Shown: positions 56,090 through 64,000 of the stretch, piece by piece
Position numbering within the stretch: position 1 is the first letter of the stretch
Layout: every line of letters begins with the position of its first letter
Assembly (NCBI GenBank): GCA_032622095.1
Contig: CP136061.1
Coordinates: 68,391,127-68,455,126, forward strand
DNA length: 64,000 nucleotides
Reading direction: 5' to 3'
From: Siphonodentalium dalli
Taxonomy: Eukaryota > Mollusca > Scaphopoda > Gadilida > Siphonodentaliidae
Made by a program: the position numbers and the translations under genes
Notes under the pieces: generated by a model
Told to the model about the DNA's origin: nothing
The model's input: the letters and a program-made list of their open reading frames with translations, nothing else
Database searches by the model: none

Positions 56090-56609
56090 GTGAAACTTGG
56101 TGCACAGTTAGGTAATGGACTTGCGAATTTAAAACACTTCCCAGTCTGCCATGGTCACATGACCGTCACCACGTGATCACAAAACAAGATGGCCACCAAA
56201 CCAAAATATAAGAAAAATTCATTATTTCTCAATAACTTTTGTATCTGCAGAGCTATTTTGACCAAATATGGTATGTAAGTTGGTATTAGTATTGAGAACC
56301 GAAAATAATTTGTATACTTCTGCCACATACTTATTATTGGGTATTTATTTCTCAATGACTTTTGTATATGCAGAGGTATATTCCTGAAACTTGGTATGCA
56401 GGTGGGTATTGGTCTCTATGGAATGGAAAACACTTCCCATACCAGGAGGGTCACGTGACCGCGACCACTTAATCACAAAACTAGATAGCCGACATCCCGA
56501 AATTTAAAAAAGAAAATAAACCGGTAGTTTCTCGTTACAAAATTGATTACATCACGTACACTATTTTCACAGAATAATATAGAGTCACTCCTCTTGGATT
56601 GATGTTATG

Positions 56610-56690
56610 GGACGAATGTGTCCAGATTCGACTCAAGTCGCGATCGGCAGTGTATGGGTAATTCGACTCAAGTCGCGATCGGCAGTGAAA
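56610..56690. repeat. Short direct duplication
   Basis: ATTCGACTCAAGTCGCGATC then GGCAGTG occurs twice in tandem (about 56625 and 56662). Confidence 0.8.
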
Positions 56691-57450
56691 GAGATATACA
56701 CCAGCTAGGGAATTACCTACTTGTGTTTAAATATTTCCAAAAACAGAATGGTGCCAAATTACAGCAATGTTTGTGATGTGACAACATCCATCAAGAATTG
56801 ACACCCAGTGATATGGCTATCACTGGCAATGATAACACTACAAGAGCCATATTACAGGGATACACTGTAGTCGGCAGCATATAATATAGTTGAAATATAT
56901 AAACTTATACTGGATTTCCATGGCCACATCTCGGTTGTGATCTCTATTCGCTAACATGGACATATAACTCGATCACCTGTGATTCACCTCGTATAATACT
57001 CCGGGACCATCTATAATACTCCGGAATCGTATTCTGAGCAGTATTCATTTGTGTTATAGTATTAGAATATCACTGGTTTTGTTTTTCAATTTATAGATAA
57101 ATTGGTCCCATTATAATCAAGGTCAATATAACTGAGTACCGCTCAAGCAGCATGTGTGGCAGGCTGAATCTGCATCTGGTTACTGACATTCCAATAGCTG
57201 TTAATTCCTTAGCGACTTTTGTTTCAAATCTACAAATTTTGCTTCTGTTTTATGCAAGTTTAAATTTTTTTTATCAGAAAAGTAATAAACATAGGGTCCC
57301 AAATAAGAACCATAAGGGTTTGATTTTTTTCTTGAAAACAAATAACCTACCCGTACCTTTATTTGGGTCCTGAGAGTATGATCAGAGATAGATAAAAAAA
57401 ACAGGTCATGCCAATAGTTTATCAACTGTATCATGTATGGGTAGGTTAGA
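56691..57450. other. Non-coding stretch
   Basis: Nothing recognised. Two opposite ORFs over 57152-57512 (73 and 103 codons) overlap each other and lack domains. Confidence 0.4.
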
Positions 57451-57454
57451 TAAG

Positions 57455-57693
57455 TACTAGTAGTCACAATTACGCTTTTAAAAGCGCAATTGATTGCGCT
57501 TAACTTAAGCACAATTGATTGCGCTTAAGCGCAATTCATTACGCTTAAGCGTAAATGCCCTATTTGTGCTTAAGCACAATATGTGGTATTTGCGCTTAAA
57601 GTTAAGCGCAATTGATTGCGCTTAAGCGCAATTATTTGCGCTTAAGCGCAATCAATTGCGAGAGCGCAATTCATATTAAATGCGAATTTGGCC
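57455..57693. mobile_element. Left part of a palindrome-array element (host of the nest)
   Basis: At least eight AATTGCGCTTAAGCGCAATT-type palindromes, followed by ATTAAATGCGAATTTGGCC. The matching right end (ATTTGGCCTCCCATA) is 6.3 kb away at 63975-63989. The left TATGGGA terminus is not clear. Confidence 0.7.
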
Positions 57694-57774
57694 CGGTGTG
57701 ACGATTTGCAGTAGGTCCCTATTTGCGGAGGTCACTTTGCGGAGGTCCCCCGAATTCGCGGAGGTCCCCTAAAA

Positions 57775-59130
57775 TGGGCGAAATATGTTGATTTTAATGA
57801 GGGAACGGGTGCGTTTATGTCAATTGATACGTATTTTAAACAAATAACTACACGATCATCATAATAGTGGTTTGTTCTATCAATTATATATGTGCCGAGT
57901 TCACTTGGTGCAAATCAAACGGCGATAAATATTCACTATATATATCTATATGTCCTCGTATGCCAGAAGGACTCCTTAAATTAATTTGTGAATAAGATGA
58001 ATATTTATTAGATGTTATTAAGTCAATAAAAAAATATTATTCATTAGCTAGCGCCTATATATATACACTCCCGGAGATTGCTGCGTGGGTGTCCTGATCT
58101 CGCAAGTTAAATCGCGGAGGTCCCCTCAAATGGGCATAATATGTTGATTTTAATGAGGGAACGGGTGCGTTTATGTCAATTGATACGTATTTTAAACAAA
58201 TAACGACACGATCATCATAATAGTGGTTTGTTCTATCAATTATATATGTGCCGAGTTCACTTGGTGCAAATCAAACGGCGATAAATATTCACTATATAGA
58301 AATATATGTCCTCGTATGCCAGAAGGACTCCTTAAATTAATTTGTGAATAAGATGAATATTTATTAGATGTTATTAAGTCAATCAAATAATATTATTCAT
58401 TAGCTAGCGCCTATATATATACACTCCCGGAGATTGCTGCGCGGGTGTCCTGATCTCGCAAATTAAATCGCCCCTAAAATGGGCATAATATGTTGATTTT
58501 AATGAGGGAACGGGTGCGTTTATGTCAATTGATACGTATTTTAAACAAATAACGACACGATCATCATAATAGTGGTTTGTTCTATCAATTATATATGTGC
58601 CGAGTTCACTTGGTGCAAATCAAACGGCGATAAATATTCACTATATAGATCTATATGTCCTCGTATGCCAGAAGGACGCCTTAAATTAATTTGTGAATAA
58701 GATGAATATTTATTAGATGTTATTAAGTCAATCAAATAATATTATTCATTAGCTAGCGCCTATATATATACACTCCCGGAGATTGCTGCGCGGGTGTCCT
58801 GATCTCGCAAATTAAATCGCTGAGGTCCCCTAAAATGGGCATAATATGTTGATTTTAATGAGGGAACGGGTGCGTTTATGTCAATTGATACGTATTTTAA
58901 AGAAATAACGACACGATCATCATAATAGTGGTTTGTTCTATCAATTATATATGTGCCGAGTTCACTTGGTGCAAATCAAACGGCGATAAATATTCACTAT
59001 ATAGATCTATATGTCCTCGTATGCCAGAAGGACTCCTTAAATTAATTGGTGAATATGATGAATATTTATTAGATGTTATTAAGTCAATCAAATAATATTA
59101 TTCATTAGCTAGCGCCTATATATATATATA
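57775..59130. repeat. Left arm: four ~355-bp tandem units
   Basis: Units start at TGTTGATTTTAATGAGGGAA near 57786, 58142, 58491 and 58847 (spacing 356, 349, 356). Each has GTGGTTTGTTCTATCAATTA, CACTTGGTGCAAATCAAACG, TATGTCCTCGTATGCCAG, ATTATTCATTAGCTAGCGCC, then (not in the last unit) CCCGGAGATTGCTGCG and GGTGTCCTGATCTCGCAA. Units differ at only a few positions. No ORF. Confidence 0.92.
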
Positions 59131-59376
59131 CACAAACAACCAGACATTGTTAGTAACCGTCGGTTTTATGTATTGTCATTATATTTACGTATCTATATAC
59201 ATTGTTCCATATATTTTTATCTTTTTGGTTAATAAAGATTTATATCAAATGCTGTTTGAATCAATTTATATTCGTTCGTGTGTGGTACGCTTGGTTTCCT
59301 TGTGAATGAACTCACATAACCATCGTCAGAATCTTGGTCGAAGCCATTTGATGAAAGCCACATTGAAGGGAAATGT
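59131..59376. other. Unique spacer between the two arms
   Basis: About 250 bp of unique sequence with an AATAAAG on the plus strand near 59232. Short open stretches, no recognisable product. This is the only unique DNA of the 6.28-kb element once the nested insertion is removed. Confidence 0.5.
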
Positions 59377-59425
59377 GATCAGGACACCCGCGCAGCAATC
59401 TCCGGGAGTGTATATATATATATAA
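59377..59425. repeat. Start of the right arm, before the nested insertion
   Basis: Reads GATCAGGACACCCGCGCAGC then AATCTCCGGGAGTG and a TA run: the unit in inverted orientation. It is cut by the inner element and continues at 62724 with TATAGGCGCTAGC. Confidence 0.8.
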
Positions 59426-60439
59426 CACACGGCACAATCGTTTCGACGATTCTACGACCAATTCCACGATTCTGCGGCTTGACAACCACGGTGCTGCGGC
59501 AGTTTAACGATTCTGCGGCCTTATTATACGTGATATTTTATGACAAACATAGATAAAGGGTCCTTTTACTGAATTGGGACGATAAAAGTGGGCTTCTTCT
59601 TGCATGCATCGTGTAGAGTAGACTTTGCAGGTCCACCAGGTTAATTCACGGAATACATACAAAGATGAGATCTATACATAAAATGAGTCACAATCGGCTC
59701 GGTCAAGTCTGGATAATCCGATCAAACCGCGAACCGATCGCAAAAAGTATTTTCTTGGGCTACAAGGGGACATTAACGGTGCGAAAATTAACATCCAACG
59801 TAAGCTTTGATAGCATAAATGTATTATTTGTCAAATTTGTACCCCCGTTGACGCAATATTCGATTAAACTATACACAGAAATGCAGTAACGGTGTCAACT
59901 ATTTGACAACGCCCCGCTTTGACCATGACAACGACGATTGGGCGACTCGTTGAACGGTAATTTCATTTGTATACGATGTATCGGTCACTGCACTGTCATC
60001 GGACAGCTTATTTATGCGTATAAGCCCGTGTATGCTGCATCAATAAATGTTTGGAACAGTGCCTTCGTTGTACAATGCACATGTCCTGGATTCAATACAG
60101 TACTGTGTATTTACTGATCCCCACATGTGAAGCTATAGAGACCAAGTCACATAAGAGATATAGTGGATTGGACAAAGGGTGACACACATGCTCGTGTAAA
60201 AATATATGTTGATACAGGTCGTAAATCCAAGCCAACCACCGCCTATTGACTATAAATGAGTATGTTGGACTAGTATGCATATAGTATGAATTTTATTTGA
60301 TACATTGTTTTGAAAACTGTACAAATATTTATCGACAACACGAATTTTTTATTTTCGCATTCCGGCTAATCTTCATCCGTATCATTACTTCGTACTCGAT
60401 AGACTTTCATATAGACTATAGAAACAGCCATATGCGTGC

Positions 60440-60800
60440 GACGTGACCTTGAAATCGGATCAATTCAAAGTCAAATCGAGAATTTTGATGGGATTTTCAC
60501 GAAATCTGATACATTGGGTTACTTTTGTCCACTGAGTGTTTTGGACGGGTCAAATCGTGACCCCGACCTGACCTTCAAAATGATCAATTCAAGGTCAAGT
60601 CGGGTAAAACCGGATGGATTTCGATGGGCACGTTTGTCGGGTACTTTGTCCGGGCAGTGTTTTTGGACTGGTCAAATCGTGACCCCACTTGACCTTGACC
60701 TTCAAAATGGACAATTCAAGGTCAAAGCCCGGACGAAGTCGGGTCACCTTCTAGTATCTATATAAAAGCTGAGTGTGTGTGTCTTTCTGTAACTATGTCA
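60440..60800. repeat. GACCTTGACC-type tandem repeat within the inner element
   Basis: Two and a half units of ~120 bp with TCAATTCAAGGTCAA, CCACTGAGTGTTTTGGAC or GGCAGTGTTTTTGGAC, and GGTCAAATCGTGACCCC. It ends CTATATAAAAGCTGAGTGTG, a start motif common in dispersed invertebrate repeats. The 109-codon plus ORF over it is an artefact. Confidence 0.6.
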
Positions 60801-61750
60801 TGCTTTACGATGCGTTCAAAATATATGACCCTCATATCCATTGCGCCCAATTTTTTATCATTTTCTGCACCACATCTTAGAATAAGCGAGATCACCGAGT
60901 CGCGGCCATATTGGATTACCCAGACCCCATTCCGCGGTTTAAGTCTACGTGTCAAAGTTCTGGATGTGCATTCTATATAAGGATTTTTTAATATTCATGA
61001 AATACATGTCCGCGTTCACGGAAAATATATAGCGGTAATTAAGGACGGATGATATAAATGATTTATATAGATGATCCCCAACGAGAAATGTTGGGATATA
61101 ACATTTTATAAAACGAGTTTGATAACTTTCTTTATACCCTTTTTTCAAATATCAAAATCTTTAAAAGAAGCTGAAAATGCATGCACAATGGATATATTTA
61201 AGGTGTCAGCCGAGACGCTACACAAACGTATACGACATAATAGCGCACTCTGGCTGGCGACGAAAAAATATAGTCCCCCAATTTGACTCTTTGTTTTTGT
61301 ATCTATTTTCGTCAATGCAAAGGAGTTGGGACCAAAATTTCCAATATCTAATGTTGGTGTCATGCGCGGCTTTTCGAAAGTACTATTAATCCACGCTGTC
61401 ATTGCGGGTGTGATGTCAAGAATCCCGGGAAGCTCGCACATATTCATCATTAGTGGATATAAGGAAATATGCAATATTAGGATATTTTAATGATACAATA
61501 TATATATACAACTTTGCCAAAGTGAAAAAAAAACACATTTAAAATGGAACATTATTTTGTCTTGAATGTGTCTTTACTTCCTCTTGTGTTGTGGTAAGGA
61601 AATCAATATTATTTTTGTTAATCCGTCTTTTTAGCTCGTTTTCCTTCTTAAAATATGATTATGTGATAAAGTGGATTTCAAATTCGTCCCAGTTATTTGC
61701 AAAATAATTTATTAACCTTGTCCATTTTAAAGTCAGCTTGAAAAAACACA
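60800..61750. other. Inner element, unrecognised sequence
   Basis: Overlapping short ORFs on both strands (up to 109 codons) without recognisable domains. No transposase signature was found by eye. Confidence 0.4.
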
Positions 61751-61759
61751 TTAGAGATT

Positions 61760-61862
61760 ATCTATCCCGCCCCCATTTCCCTATCTCTCTCTCCATCCCT
61801 CCTCCTCTCTCCCTCCCCTATCTCCATCCCCTCCCCTCTTTCTCCCTATATATATATATATA
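61760..61862. repeat. Polypyrimidine tract
   Basis: About 90 bases of C/T (CTCTCTCTCCATCCCTCC and similar) ending in a (TA) run. Confidence 0.9.
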
Positions 61863-62628
61863 CCACAACGCAACTGAGAATAAGACATGTTGGCGATAAG
61901 AAAATACCGAGGCATTGTGAGTCGACTGCGTACAAACAGACGGAAGGAAAGTTGGATAGGCGGAAAGGCAATTTAAATCATGTAATGTGTGGTGCACAGA
62001 TATGGAAATTAAACATGTACAGTATAGCAATATACGATTCGACATTACTTTATTTTCCTCAGCTGGCTCCAAATAAAAGAGTCTTAATCTCGTAGGCTTG
62101 ATGTCATGTGATTCATATGCGTATTCATGTCTATAGCGAGCGTGCCATTCATTAGAAAACAACTTCTCGTGAGCACAAGTTAATGAAATTTCAATTGCTG
62201 GTCGCACAATCGTCGTTGTCATAGTCGACTCATCGGCGTTGTCAATTGAATGCGATGATACCCCCGCAAATATGGACACAGCGCCATCAATCACAGAACT
62301 GAGGTTAACATCAGTTGTGAAAAATCACCCAAAGACGTATGGCTATGTTATTATTTGGTTTCCACTCAATTTTATAGGACATTATATATATTTTCTCAAC
62401 TCTGAAGACGAATTTCACTCAGTGATGTGTGTAAAACCAGAACAACCGGTCTATTTGTGTCACAGATTATGTATTGTTGTGCTAACTGTCTAGTGCTGAA
62501 CTCTCTACCGATTATCGAATCGAAGATCGCCGTACCTAATAGAAGTATAATATATGGTACATATACCTGTCCGTATTTCTGGATTTATTCATTCTTTAAT
62601 TTTTTTTTAGTTTTTATCGCATCGGCCT
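61863..62628. other. Inner element, region with a 158-codon minus ORF
   Basis: The minus ORF (62294-61818) begins MIDGAVSIFAGVSSHSIDNA. Its later part reads through the pyrimidine tract, so the C-terminal third is low complexity. Its first ~70 residues overlap the inner inverted-repeat homology, which argues against a conserved protein. Function unknown. Confidence 0.3.
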
Positions 62629-62723
62629 GGTCGCAGAATCGTTAAATTGCCGCAGCACCGTGGTTGTCAAGCCGCAGAATCGTGGAATTGGTCGCAGAAT
62701 CGTCGAAACGATTGTGCCGTGTG

Positions 62724-63974
62724 ATATAGGCGCTAGCAATTGACATATACGCAACCGTTCCCTCATTAAAATCAACATATTTCGCCTATTTTAGGGGACC
62801 TCCGCGATTTAATTTGCGAGATCAGGACACCCGCGCAACAATCTCCGGGAGTGTATATATATAGGCGCTAGCTAATGAATAATATTATTTGATTGACTTA
62901 ATAACATCTAATAAATATTCATCTTATTCACAAATTAATTTAGGGAGTCCTTCTGGCATACAAGGACATATAGATCTATATAGTGAATATTTATCGCCGT
63001 TTGATTTGCACCAAGTGAACTCGGCACATATATAATTGATAGAACAAACCACTATTATGATGATCTGGTCGTTATTTGTTTAAAATACGTATCAATTGAC
63101 ATAAACGCACCCGTTCCCTCATTAAAATCAACATATTATGCCCATTTGAGGGGACCTCCGCGATTTAATTTGCGAGATCAGGACACCCGCGCAGCAATCT
63201 CCGGGAGTGTATAGATATAGGCGCTAGCTAATGAATAATATTATTTGATTGACTTAATAACATCTAATAAATATTCATCTTATTCACAAATTAATTTAAG
63301 GAGTCCTTCTGGCATACGAGGACATATAGATCTATATAGTGAATATTTATCGCCGTTTGATTTGCACCAAGTGAACTCGCGGCGTATATATAATTGATGG
63401 AACAAACCACTATTATGATGATCGTGTAGTTATTTGTTTAAAATACGTATCAATTGACATATACGCACCCGTTCCCTCATTAAAATAAACATATTATGCC
63501 CATTTTAGGGGACCTCCGCGATTTAATTTGCGTGATCAGGACACCCACGCAGCAATCTCCGCGCGCGCGCGGAGTGTGTATATATTAGGCGCTAGCTAAT
63601 GAATAATATTATTTGATTGACTTAATAAATAACATCTAATAAATATTCTTCATCTTATTCACAAATTAATTTAAGGAGTCCTTCTGAAGTTCTGGCATAC
63701 GATCGAGGACATATAGATCTATATAGTGAATATTTATCGCCGTTTGATTTGCACCAAGTGAACTCGGCGCATATATAATTGATAGAACAAACCACTATTA
63801 TGATGATCGTGTCGTTATTTGTTTAAAATACGTATCATTATCAATTGACATATACGCACCCGTTCCCTCATTAAAATCAACATATTTCGCCCATTTTAGG
63901 GGACCTCCGCGAATTCGGGGGACCTCCGCAAAGTGACCTCCGCAAATAGGGACCTACTGCAAATCGTCGCACCC
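62724..63974. repeat. Right arm: inverted tandem units
   Basis: One deleted unit (62724-62817, lacking most of its body after GGCGCTAGC) and three full inverted units starting GATCAGGACACCC near 62818, 63176 and 63534, ending with the mirrored terminal block GGGACCTCCGCGAATTC...GCAAATCGTCGCACCC. The last unit carries small insertions (CGCGCG, ATAA, TTCT, GAAGTTCT). Confidence 0.9.
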
Positions 63975-63989
63975 ATTTGGCCTCCCATA
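63975..63989. mobile_element. Right end of the host palindrome-array element
   Basis: ATTTGGCCTCCCATA: the first eight bases are the target duplication, and the whole is the usual right terminus of the TATGGGAGGCCAAAT family, stranded by the 6.28-kb insertion. Confidence 0.75.
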
Positions 63990-64000
63990 GATTAACAAGA

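Larger units (their letters stand above)
53455..56510. repeat. Satellite-like array, five units, split by a LINE
   Basis: Units of about 175-210 bp start near 53455, 53631, 53841, 56221 and 56338. Each has CTCAATAACTTTTGTATCTG, GAAACTTGGTATG(C/T)A, GGTATTGGTCT and GGGAAT(C/A)GAAAA, and most continue with a CACGTGACC / GGTCACATGAC palindromic patch and AAACAAGATGGCC. The third unit is interrupted at 53890 by the LINE and resumes at 56090. Confidence 0.8.
59426..62723. mobile_element. Nested 3.3-kb element with ~95-bp inverted ends
   Basis: Both ends read inward CACACGGCACAATCGTTTCG and continue through ACGATTCTRCGACC, CCACGATTCTGCGGC and AACGATTCTGCGRCC, about 95 bp with three differences (left 59426-59520, right 62629-62723). 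Inward similarity recurs at 59915-59960 against 62181-62230 reversed (ATGACAACGACGATTG). The insertion lies in a TA run, so its target duplication cannot be read. No transposase was recognised; the longest ORF is 158 codons on the minus strand. Confidence 0.8.
57694..63974. mobile_element. 6.28-kb long-inverted-repeat element with 8-bp target duplication
   Basis: ATTTGGCC flanks both ends (57686-57693 and 63975-63982). The outer ends, CGGTGTGACGATTTGCAG and the complement of GGGTGCGACGATTTGCAG, are followed by three GCGGAGGTC(C/A) words and then mirror-image arms of ~355-bp tandem units. An 8-bp duplication is usual for hAT and a few other DNA-transposon groups; the ends do not match a family I know. 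No transposase ORF was seen. A second element (59426-62723) is inserted in the right arm. Confidence 0.82.

Noticed and set aside
55249-56115. Plus-strand ORFs of 86 and 151 codons
   Set aside because: Antisense shadows of the LINE reverse-transcriptase fragment.
60436-60765. 109-codon plus ORF
   Set aside because: It reads through a ~120-bp tandem repeat of GACCTTGACC type and has no domain.
61818-62294. 158-codon minus ORF as a possible transposase
   Set aside because: No DDE or zinc-finger signature; part is encoded by a pyrimidine tract and part by inverted-repeat sequence.

Overview
This is eukaryotic (metazoan) DNA: AT-rich, with one intron-rich gene and a very high load of short transposable elements. 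No bacterial operons, rRNA genes or CRISPR arrays are seen. The one confidently recognised gene is an orthologue of CCDC146, a coiled-coil protein of centrioles and of motile ciliary and flagellar axonemes. The gene and repeat style (many hairpin MITEs, palindrome arrays, short introns) fits a marine invertebrate. The sequence does not let me name the species.

Layout. 1-12.2 kb: no gene seen; hairpin MITEs, a 650-bp inverted-repeat element built of CTTAAG palindromes, two arrays of GTTGGGCCAACG palindromes, and a diverged repeat family carrying poly(G). 12.2-17.2 kb: a 5.0-kb segment whose two ends are mirror-image arrays of AACGCTAAG words; it holds a 355-bp hAT-like MITE with a perfect 8-bp target duplication and a weakly supported plus-strand gene tail. 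17.3-26 kb: a 969-bp hAT-like element and several hairpin families. 26.16-51.03 kb: CCDC146 on the minus strand, 19 coding exons, all GT-AG, 985 codons plus stop, every exon phase consistent; its introns are packed with TTAA-flanked hairpins, tandem duplications and minisatellites. 51-57.4 kb: more MITEs, then a satellite-like array split by a 5'-truncated LINE with a 9-bp target duplication. 57.45-63.99 kb: a three-level nest, in which a palindrome-array element is split by a 6.28-kb long-inverted-repeat element (8-bp target duplication ATTTGGCC, arms made of ~355-bp tandem units), itself split by a 3.3-kb element with ~95-bp inverted ends.

The most interesting material is this group of large elements whose termini are arrays of short palindromes or tandem units, with no recognisable transposase in the window, and the tandem amplification of a CCDC146 splice-donor boundary (exon 3, ten extra copies). 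Alignments to human CCDC146 are from memory, not a search.
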